Source: Camarhynchus parvulus (Eukaryota; Chordata; Aves; Passeriformes; Thraupidae). From it: a stretch of DNA of 64,000 bases. The notes beneath the pieces are model-generated. The model made no database searches and was not told where the DNA came from. It was given only the letters and a program-made list of their open reading frames with translations. This document shows positions 32,231-41,700 of the stretch, piece by piece (position 1 is the stretch's first letter; every line of letters starts with the position of its first letter). The position numbers and the translations under genes were made by a program. Location: positions 2,492,841 to 2,556,840 of the forward strand of contig NC_044599.1 in assembly GCF_901933205.1 (NCBI RefSeq). The letters are read 5' to 3'.

Positions 32231-35200
32231 ATGAACGGCAAAGGCAAGGCCGGGCCGGGCCCTCGGTGCCCTCAGCGGAGCCGCCGGGCCCGCCCGGGAG
32301 CGCTGCCCGGGGCCGCGGCGCCTTTAAGGGCGCGTGAGGGGCGGGGCCGCGCGGGCCGAGGGGGCGGGCTCAGGGTTGCCGTGGAGACGCGTGCTCAGCC
32401 TCGCTTTGAGCCGGGAGGCGGGGCTGGGGGAGATACCATGGGGAGGGGGCGTGGGGGGGGGGTGCGAGACCCTGGAGGGAGATACCATGGGGGGGGCACA
32501 GGGGGGTGTGAGGATTTGGGGGAGGGGGAGATACCATGGTGGGGGGGGGGGGGGGTTGTGAGGATTTGGGGGGGAGATACCATGGGGGGGTCGCTGGGGG
32601 GTGTGAGGATTTAGGGGGGAGATACCATGAGAGGGCTAGGGGGGGTTCTGAGGCATCGGGGGGAGCGGGGGGCGATGCCTTGAGAGGAGGAGAGGGGGGT
32701 GCCAGCGCTGGGGGGACACTGAGGCCGGGCTGATGGCATGGGGGAGCTGCCTGGGGGGGCACAGGGTGGGCAGGGATGGGGCTGATGCCCGGGGGGGGCA
32801 CAGGGCCCGGGGGCGATGCCCGGGGGGGGCACAGGGCCCGGGGGCGATGCCCGGGGTGGGCACAGGGCCCGGGGGCGATGCCTTTTCCTGGCAGGGCAGT
32901 TTTTCGGCTCAGTCCCACGCCCGAGCCCTCGGTCCCGGCTCTCCTGAGCCGTTTCTGTCCCCCCAGGGCCGTTCCCAGCCCAGCCCCTGTTCCCAGCCCC
33001 GGCCCCCCCCGGGTACCCCCAGGCTCTGCCCCTGCTGCAGCCGCCCCCCTACCCTGAGCCTGCGTACCCCGAGGTAGGTGGGACACGTGGGACAAATGGG
33101 ACACATGGGACACATGGCACACGTGGGACATGTGGGACACACGACAGGTGGAACACGTGGGACACAGAAGACACGTGGGACACATGGGAGACATGGCACA
33201 CACGGGACACACAGGACATGTGGGACAAATGGGACACATGGCACACATGTGACACGTGGGACCGGTGGGACACAGACCCCTGAGATCCCCCCCAGGATAG
33301 AGATCCCTGAGACCCCCCTGGACACCCCCTGGAAACTCCCAAAGGCCAGAGAGGCCCCTGGGTGCTGGGTGCACACCTGTGTGGGGGGTGACACCTGTCT
33401 GGGGGGGTGACACCTGTGGGGGTGACACCTGTCTGGGTGAGGTGACACTTGTGTGGGGGGGTGACACCTGTCTGGGGGGGTGACACCTGTGGGGGGGTGA
33501 CACCTGTCTGGGGGGGGGTGACACCTGTCTAGGGGATGACACCTGTCTTGGGGGGTGACACCTGTCTGGGTGAGGTGACACTTGTGTGGGGGGGTGACAC
33601 CTGTCTGGGTGGGGGTGGCACCTGTGTGACCTGGCTGCCTCGCTGTTTTTGCAGCTCTACCGTCTCAGCTTCGTCCCCCTGGGCGCTGCCGGGGTCCCCC
33701 CCGTGTCCCCAGCGTGCCCAGGTGCGTCCCTGTACCTGCCCCTGGCCCCGCCCCTGCCCCTGGGCTCCCCCGTGGCCTTTCTGCCCCTGGGCCAGGTGTA
33801 CCCAGCAGGATCCACCGTGCTGCTGCAGGGGGGCGTGGACAGCGCTGCCAGGCTGGGCACAGGTGGCACTGCCAGCATCCAGGTGAGGGCAGGTGGCTGG
33901 CACAGGTGGGAAGGGTTGAGACAAGTGGGAAGGGTTGGGACAGGTGGCACTGGCAGCATCCAGGTGATACCAGGTGGATCTGTGGGGTTTGGGGATTTGG
34001 GTGGGAAGGTTTGGGACAGGTGGCACTGCCACCATCCCAGTGGGTGTAGGTGGATCTGTGGGACTGGGACAGGTGGCACTGCCAGCATCCAGGTGATACC
34101 AGGTGGGTCTGTGGGGTTTGGGACAGGTGGGAAGGTTTGGGACAGGTGGCACTGCCAGGATCCAGGTGAGGGCAGGTGGCTGGCACAGGTGGGAAGGGTT
34201 GGGACAGGTGGCACTGGCAGCATCCCAGGGAGTGCAGGTGGATCTGGGGGGGTGGGACAGGTGGGAAGTGGTGGGACAGGTGGGACTCAGGATCCAGGTG
34301 AGTGGAGGTAGATCTGGGGGATTTGGGACAGGCGGGAAGGACTGGGACAGGTGGCAGTGCCAGGATCCAGGTGATACCAGGTGGATCTGTGGGGTTTGGG
34401 GATTTGGGTGGGAAGGTTTGGGACAGGTGGCACTGCCACCATCCCAGTGGGTGTAGGTGGGTCTGTGGGGTTTGGGACAGGTGAGAAGGTTTGGGACAGG
34501 TGGCAGTGCCAGGATCCAGGTGATACCAGGTGGATCTGTGGGGTTTGGGGATTTGGCTGGGGAGGGACCCGAAGATCACCTGGCCCTGGCCCAGGTGAGT
34601 CCCAGCCCCATCCAGGTGGCTTTGGGCACTTCCAGGTGGGATTTGGGATCACAGGTGGCCCTGGGGGGAGCAGGGCAAGGGGGGCCTTGGCCACCTGACC
34701 TCACCTGACCTCACCTGACCTCACCTGACCTCACCTGTCCCCACACCTGGCCCTGCTCCCCCAGCTCCCCTGGGTTCCCCTCTCCTGGAGCCTCAGAGGT
34801 TCCTGCTCCCCTGGAATTCCCACCTGGAGCCTGGGGACAGGTGACAGTGTGACAGCACAGGTGACAGCAAAGGTGACAGTGTGTCCCCAGGTGGCAGCAC
34901 AGGTGACAGTGTGTCCCCAGTGTCACAGCACAGGTGACAGGTGTCCCGTGGTGGCAGCACAGGTGACAGTGTGTCCCCCATGTGACAACACAGGTGTCCC
35001 CCAGGTGTCCCCAGGTGGCAGCCCAGGTGTCCCCCAGGTGTCCCTCGCCTGGCCCAGGTGCCACAGCCCTCACAGGTGGCTCAGGGCTGTGTCCCAGCCC
35101 TGTCGCTGTCCCTCAGCGGGGCTGGGGACACCGCTGTGTGCCCGGAGCCCGCCGGGGCTGTGACACCGGCCGCGGCTGTCCCGTTGTGACAGCGACCTGT

Positions 35201-36464
35201 CCTCTATTGTGACAGTGACCTCACCTGTCCCCTGTCGTGACAGTGACCTCAGCTGTCCCCTGTCATGACAGTGACCTTGGCTGTCCTCATGTCATGACAG
35301 TGACCCATCCCCTATTGTGATAGTGACCTGTCCCCTGTCACGACAGTGACCCCTCCCCTATCGTGACAGTGACCCATCCCCTATCGCGACAGTGACCTCT
35401 CCCCTATCGTGACAGTGACCCATCCCCTATCACGACAGTCACCCGTCCCCTGTTGTGACAGTGACCCCTCCCCTATCACGACAGTGACCCATCCCTATCG
35501 TGACAGTGACCCCATCCCTATTGCGACAGTGACCCCCTCCCCCATCGTGACAATAACCTCTCCCCTGTCACGATAGTGACCCGTCCCTATCGCGACAGTG
35601 ACCCGTCCCCTATCACAACAGTCACCTGTCCCCTATCGCGACAGTGACCCCTCCCCTATTGTGACAGTGACAGTGACCTGTCCCCTATCGAGACAGTGAC
35701 CCCTCCCCTATTGTGACAGTGACAGTGGCCCCTCCCCTATCGCGACAGTGACCCGTCCCCTATCGCGACAGTGACCCCTCCTCGCGACAGTGACCCCTCC
35801 CTTATCATGACAGTGACCCGTGCCCTATCACGACAGTGACCCCTCCCCTATTGTGACAGTGACAGTGGCCCCTCCCCTATCGCGACAGTGACCCGTCCCC
35901 TATCGCGACAGTGACCCTCCCCTATTCACCCCCTATCACGACAATGACCCGTCCCCTATCACAGTGCCCCTCCCCTATCACGACAGTGACCCGTGCCCTA
36001 TTGTGACCCCTCCCTATCGTGACCCCTCCCCTATCATGACAGTGACCCATCCCCTATCTAGCGACAGTGACCCCTCCCCTATCGACAGTGACCCGTGCCC
36101 GCGACAGTGACCCCTCCCCTATCGCGACAGTGACACGTGCCCTATCGCGACAGTGACCCGTGCCCTATCGCGACAGTGACCCCTCCCCTATCATGACAGT
36201 GACCCGTGCCCTATCGCGACAGTGACCCCTCCCCTATCGCGACAGTGACCCGTGCCCTATCGCGACAGTGACCCCTCCCCTATCGCGACAGTGACCCGTG
36301 CCCTATCGCGACAGTGACCCGTCCCTGTTTCCTTGCAGCCGCCGCCCGCCGGGTGCCCCCCGGGCGCCGCCCCGGTGCCGGTCCCGCCCGGAGCCGCCGT
36401 CCTGCTGCCCCCGCGCAAGGGGGGCTTCCCGGGGGGGGCCGGGGGGGGCTTCGGCCTCTGGTGA
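32231..36464 (+). CDS. DAZAP2: DAZAP2, DAZ-associated protein 2 (complete)
   Basis: Small Pro/Gly/Tyr-rich adaptor that binds WW- and SH3-type partners and acts in nucleus and cytoplasm. Exons: 32231-32243, 32967-33073, 33655-33882, 36339-36464, giving 157 residues (human about 168). It starts MNGKG after GCCGCCGCC. PPPY (30-33) is kept, whereas the mammalian PPAY further on is EPAY here. The core has GASLYLP, VYPAGSTVL and GGVD; the end is PRKGGF then GFGLW. Intron 1 uses a GC donor (AAAG|GCAAGG); the others are GT-AG. Phases are 1, 0, 0 and join cleanly. Codons and residues are strongly shifted to G/C-encoded types compared with this normally highly conserved protein. Intron 3 copies the exon 3 donor several times. 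Polyadenylation signals lie at 37685-37695. Plausible neighbours POU6F1 and SMAGP support identity. Confidence 0.93.
32400..32966. repeat. DAZAP2 intron 1 arrays
   Basis: 32400-32640: about five copies around GGGGGAGATACCATGGGGGG. 32760-32885: about four copies around CACAGGGCCCGGGGGCGATG. The rest of the intron is GC-rich single-copy sequence. Confidence 0.85.
33074..33654. repeat. DAZAP2 intron 2 arrays
   Basis: 33078-33265: a 9-bp-based array GTGGGACAC/ATGGGACAC that starts 4 bases after the exon 2 donor GTAGGT. 33370-33625: about 12 copies of GGGGTGACACCTGTCTGGG. The acceptor for exon 3 follows the second array. Confidence 0.92.
33859..34600 (+). repeat. DAZAP2: Array built from the DAZAP2 exon 3/intron 3 junction
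   Basis: The exon 3 end ACAGGTGGCACTGCCAGCAT|CCAG plus donor GTGAGG recurs in the intron in about eight copies of a roughly 70-130-bp unit. Donor-like sites follow positions 33963, 34092, 34165, 34297, 34370, 34519 and 34594. The copy at 34139-34200 reproduces about 50 bases across the real junction. Two copies have GTGAGT, which is closer to consensus than the true donor GTGAGG. Confidence 0.85.
34690..35200. repeat. DAZAP2 intron 3, CAGGTGACAG-type repeats
   Basis: Short repeats of CTCACCTGACC (34695-34740) and GCACAGGTGACAGTGTGTCC (34840-35050). No exon is supported. Confidence 0.75.
35200..36330. repeat. Minisatellite, 24-bp unit (TATCGCGACAGTGACCCGTC)
   Basis: About 45 copies of a 24-bp unit with core CCTATCGCGACAGTGACCC. 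Variants TATCGTGACA, TATCACGACA, TATTGTGACA and TATTGCGACA differ only at CpG positions, by C-to-T or G-to-A changes. The array ends just before the acceptor of DAZAP2 exon 4 (TTTCCTTGCAG). Confidence 0.95.
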
Positions 36465-37700
36465 GGGGGGGCCGGGGCTGGGGGTCCCTCCCGCCTTTGG
36501 GGTCCCCAGGCAGGTACCTGGGGGGAGGGGCTGGGGGGGACCCCCTCCCCCACAGGTGACACAAGGGGGTGATGGGAGGGGGGTTTGGTCACTTGGGGGG
36601 TTCATTCACAAATGGGGGTGAGCTCGGCCCCGCCCCTTCCTCATTTACACGCAGCTCTAATTAATCAATGGCCTAATTAAGCCCTGGGGAGGGGTTTCCC
36701 CTTCCACACCGCCCTCATCCCTCTGCTGCAGCCATCCGGGGTTCCCTTCTTTTTGCGAAAGGTGGGTTTTGGGTAGGAAACAGAAAAAATCTCCTCCCCA
36801 AAAGGAAAAATTCCCGTCCCTGAGGCAAAAATCTTCCACCCACAGGGAAAATCTCCTCCCCAGAGGCAAAATTCCCTTCCCAGAGGCAAAACCCGGGCCC
36901 CTCCTGGCCTCTGCCGAGGTTCCCCCTCACCCTCTCCCACCTTTTCCTCCAGGAACCTGTTTCCTGGGATTTTTTTGAACCCCTTCCCAGTAATTTTGGG
37001 TTTTTTGCACTTCAGCTCCAATGAAAGCCATGAGCGGTGCCAGGGCCGTGCTGCTGCTCCCGTGGGATCCTCCCCATTCCAGCTAGAGCCAGGTTTAATT
37101 AATGCTTAATTAGCAAGCGCTTGGTTTTAACTCAAACCTGGTCTTTTCGCACCCGAATTCCTTAAATCCGAGAGGCTGTTTCCGTATGTGCCGGGGGTGG
37201 GAACTGTCAGGGAGCACCCAAATCCCTTGGGTTTCCCCTTTAGGGTCGGGATGGTGTGGGGGTTATCAATGAGGTGTAAATTGGTGGTTTCTGGAGGAGT
37301 TTTTGTGAATGGGATGGTTGTAAATGGATTTTTTTATGAATGGGGTGGTTTTAAATGGATTTTTATGAATGGGCTGGTTGGAGGTGGGTTTTATGAATGG
37401 GGTATTTGTGAATGGGTTTATCAATGTGTTAGTCAGTGCATTGATAACCAAACCTCCACGAGCTTGGGAGGAACACCTCAGGGATCCTCAGTCGGGTGCT
37501 TTTCTTCTTTTTGGTTGTTACTTGATGAAGAAAGAGCTCAGATTCGATTTTATCTTAAATATTTCACTTTAATCTGAATCTGTGTTCTGTGTGTGTGTGT
37601 GACCGTCCCTGACTGTTCCCGAGCTCGGCTCTCGGACTCTCTGTGCTGCACTGAACTTGTGGAGTTTTTATACTAAAAACCAAAAATAAAATAAAGATTA
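36465..37700 (+). other. DAZAP2: DAZAP2 3' untranslated region
   Basis: About 1.2 kb from the stop codon to overlapping AATAAA signals at 37685-37690 and 37690-37695. Contains a small array (37290-37430, AATGGGGTGGTTTTAAATGG type). The length resembles the long 3' UTR known for DAZAP2; the boundary is inferred from the signals. Confidence 0.6.
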
Positions 37701-38799
37701 TTTTGAAAATTTAAATGAAGTAACAAATTTCTGTTGGGCCTCTGAGAACCCCTTTGGCTGCTGCCAGCTGGGGTTTCCTCACTTCTTTGCTTTTTCCTGC
37801 TGCGTTGGGAACTTCCTCTTATTATTTTTAGGGGGTTTTGGGGGTTTTTCCTGCCCTTGGGCACCCACATATTCCTTCCATGGTTGGCTTCATAAATTAA
37901 GGAAAAAAACCAAACCAAACAAAATCAGCCTGTAGATCCTCAGCTTTAGGCAGAAGTCCAGCTCCAGGGAATTTAGGGAGATCAGGCAGATCCCAAGCTC
38001 CAGGATATTTGGGCAGAACCTCAGCCCCAGGGAATTTAGGCAGGTTTCCAATTTAGGTGGGTCCCCAAATCCAGGGAATTCATAAACCCAAAAAAAACCC
38101 CCCAGGGCATTTAGGCAGTTCCCATTTAGCAGAACAACCCCAAAGCCAGGAAATTGATGCCAGGGAATTCAGGTACTCACTCCTGAACATCCCCAGCTCC
38201 AGGGCATTTAGGCAGGCAGGTTTCCCCCATTTTAGGCAAGATCCCCCTCCAGCATTTAGGCGCTCCCATAAATCCCCCACCTCCAAAAACTTTCAGCAGT
38301 TCCTCAGCTCTGGGATATTTCAGTGCATCCCCAACTCCAGGAAATTTGAGCAGATCCCTGACACCAGGGAATTCAGGTAACATCCTAACTCCTAAAAATC
38401 CATGTAGACCCCCAGCTCCAGGGGATTTAGGGAGATCACAAGCTCCAGGGGATTCAGGCAGATCCCAGCTCCAGTATATTTGGCAGAACCTCAACCCCAG
38501 GGAATTTAGGCAGGTTTCCAATTTAGGTGGGTCCCCAAATCCAGGGAATTTAGGCAGAACCCCAAAGCCAGGAAATGCAGGTAGAGCCCCAGGGCTCCAG
38601 CACCATTTAGGCAGATCCTCACGTCCAAATAATTTCAGCAGATCCTCAGCTCTGGGATATTTCAGTAGATCCCAGTCTCCAGGAAATTTGAGCAGATCCC
38701 CGATGCCAGGGAATTCAGGTAGCATCCTAACTCCTGAAAATTCGCATAGGCCTCCATCTCCAGGGAATTTTGGGACTTGTGTGGACCCCGGGCGTGTCC
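37701..38799. repeat. Higher-order repeat downstream of SMAGP
   Basis: 37930-38790 holds 35-40-bp units such as CCAGGGAATTTAGGCAGATC, arranged in two large copies. For example CAGGTTTCCAATTTAGGTGG occurs near 38040 and again near 38510, about 470 bases apart. It occupies the expected SMAGP 3' UTR. No minus-strand polyadenylation signal was found in it. Confidence 0.8.
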
Positions 38800-41700
38800 T
38801 TAGATAAAATATTCCTCCTTGTCCTTGGCCGGGGGCTCCTCCCGCGGGGCCGTGTCGGGCTCGGGCTGCTCGTAGGTGAGGTAGGAGCCCTGGTTCCGGT
38901 ACAGGTAAATCCCAATCACCACCAGCACGGTCAGCAGGGTCAGGAACACCAGGGTGATCACCACTGCAGGGCAAGCACACGTGCGACAGGTGAGATGTAT
39001 TGGAATAATTACCAATATTGCCGGACGGGACGTGCCTGAGCTTGTCTGGCTCTTGGTGCTTGACCAAAGGTGGCAACTGTGGTGATTTCAGCCCAGAGAC
39101 ACTTTTGGCTGGCTGGGTGTGTGGTGTTTCACCCCACAGACATTTTTGCCTGGCTGGGTGTGTGGTGATTTCACCTCAGAGAAACTTTTGGCTACCTGGA
39201 TCAGCCCAGAGACACTTTGGGCTGGCTGGATGAGCCCAGAGACACTTTTGGGTAGCTGGATGTTGCAGCTGGGCACTGCAGACAAGTCCAGGCCTGCAGG
39301 AGCTCTGGTGGTGCTGGGATGGAGCTTCCCCCCATAACAGGGGCTGCTCCTCAGGTTTCCCTCTGTGGAGAAGCTTTAAGGCGATGGTGAAGGAAAGGAG
39401 TCGTTCTGATGGAGGGTTTGGATCCAGAGCTTTATTCTGGCCCACAGGCCTCTGAATGCAGCACCAGCTCCAACAGAACTCCCTGAGCCCGTGGTTGCTG
39501 CTCCTTTAACCCCGGGAGAGGGGCAGGGAAGGGGCAGAGAAGGGGCAGGGAGCCACCAAGCAGGGACAAGGGACAAAGGAGACCTGGATGGCCCAGTGCC
39601 CCCCTGGGTTACAGGGCGTCCTTTGGATCTGCCAATCACTTCTGGAATTCCAGGATTGACAGACGGTGCTGGGAGGGGAAAGGAGAGGGGACTGACACAC
39701 CTGGGAGGGAATTATCATGGGAGGGACCCGAGGTTCTGAGGTAAACCCTGAAATCACAACACAACAATTTGTAACACAGCGCTCAGCAGGAATTTACAAA
39801 CATCTGTTGCAGTGTGATGTCAGGGTTTGCCTCGGATACCCCGGGTCCCTCCCATGATAATTCCCTCCCAGGTGTGTCAGTCCCCTCTCCTTTCCCCTCC
39901 CAGCACCGTCTGTCAATCCTGGAATTCCAGAAGTGATTGGCAGATCCAAAGGACGCCCTGTAACCCAGGGGGGCATTGGGCCATCCAGGTGTCCTTTGTC
40001 CCTCCCCTCCTGTCCCTGCTTGGTGGCTCCCTGCCCCTTCCCTGCCCCTCTCCCGGGGTTCAAAGGAGCAGCAACCACGGGCTCAGGGAGTTCTGTTGGA
40101 GCTGGTGCTGCATTCAGAGGCCTGTGGGCCAGAATAAAGCCTCTGGATCCAAACCCTCCATCAGAACCGACTCCTTTCCTTCACCATCCCTTAAAGCTTC
40201 TCTGGCAGAGATAAACCTGAGGAGCAGCCCCTGTTATGGGGGGAAGCTCCATCCCAGCACCACCAGAGCTCCTGCAGGCCTGGACTTGTCTTCAGCAGCG
40301 CCCAGCCAGCCCAGAGTGTCTGTGGGGTGAAACACACACACCCATAGAGCCCAAGTGTCTGTGGTGAAACACCAACAGCCAGCCCAAAGTGTCTGTGGGG
40401 TGAAACACCACACACCCATAGCGCCCAAATCTTGTGGGGGAAAAACACCACACAAAAAAAAAAAAAAAACTTTTTTTGTGTGAAACACCACACACCCATA
40501 GAGCCAAAAGTGTCTGTGGGGTGAAATCACCACAAATCCCACAGCCAAAAGTGTCTCTGGGGTGAAACTCCACAGTTGCTGCTGTTTGGTTCAGCAGCAG
40601 GGCCAGACAAGCCAAGGCACGTCCTGTCCGGCTGTATTGGTAATTATTCCAGTATTGTAGCCAATTTGATTAATAAGGAGAATATATTCTGTGAAAAATG
40701 CGTATTTTATTATTGGCTTTTCGCAAATATTCAAATGAATATTACATGTGTTATGTTAGAAAGTGATGCTGTATTAATTCTCTTAAGCAGTGTGTTAAAT
40801 ATGGTTTTAGGTTATAACAAAATGTAAAAATAGAAACTGTGCTCTGTAGGATTCTTTTTTTCTAAAGAAAGGACTCACACTGAAATGGCAGCCACAGGAC
40901 ACCGAAATCTTTCAGAGAAAGAGAATTTATTGCTCCATTTTCAGGAGAAACGAACTCCTTTCTGCCTCACTCAGACAGGACGATGTCATTAGGATTCAAA
41001 GGAAGAAGCTGACACTGCGCAGACAGAATCCTGTGTTTGAATGCAATTTATGCATCATGCATGAGGTGTATGAATATGCAACAGGCTGTTGCTTTTAAGG
41101 GTTAATCCTCTGTTAACATGGGTCCTTTTTTGGGCTTATTTTTCCCAGAAAACGTACCCGGACTGTCTGTAACTCTTTGTTTTTATTGTCTCATATTGTC
41201 CTAATCCAAATTGTCCAAATTATTATCACACTAATTATATTGCTATTTTTATAACCATTTTATTCCTATTAAACTTGTAAAATTTTAAAAACAAGTGATT
41301 GGCGTTTTTTCACAATTCCATAATTAAAATACAATTGTGAAAAGGCCACAAGCAAAGCTCAGATCGGCGCTGACCCAGGCTGGCGGTGCTGGGTGACACA
41401 GGAGGGGCACTCTGGCTCCTCTCCTCTGGGCATCACCCACAGAAAACTCTCACAAACTCTTTTGGTACATTTCCAATCTTCGGGAAGGGTTTCTTGCTTT
41501 CTTATCATCGATCTTATCCTTTTAGCATCTTCATGAAGTTTTTCCTTTCTTGCCGCCGCTCTTGCTGAGAGTTTCCCCAAAAATGGTAAATAATTCACTT
41601 TGTTAGAGGAAAATCTCCTGCAAAATACATTCTAGGAGATACAGATTTATCTTATTGATGATGCACATTGAATGCATATTGCTGGAGTTTGGTCAGATGA

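Noticed and set aside
33078..33265. Telomere-like or centromeric satellite
   Set aside because: The 9-bp GTGGGACAC unit is not the vertebrate telomere repeat and the array is short and intronic.
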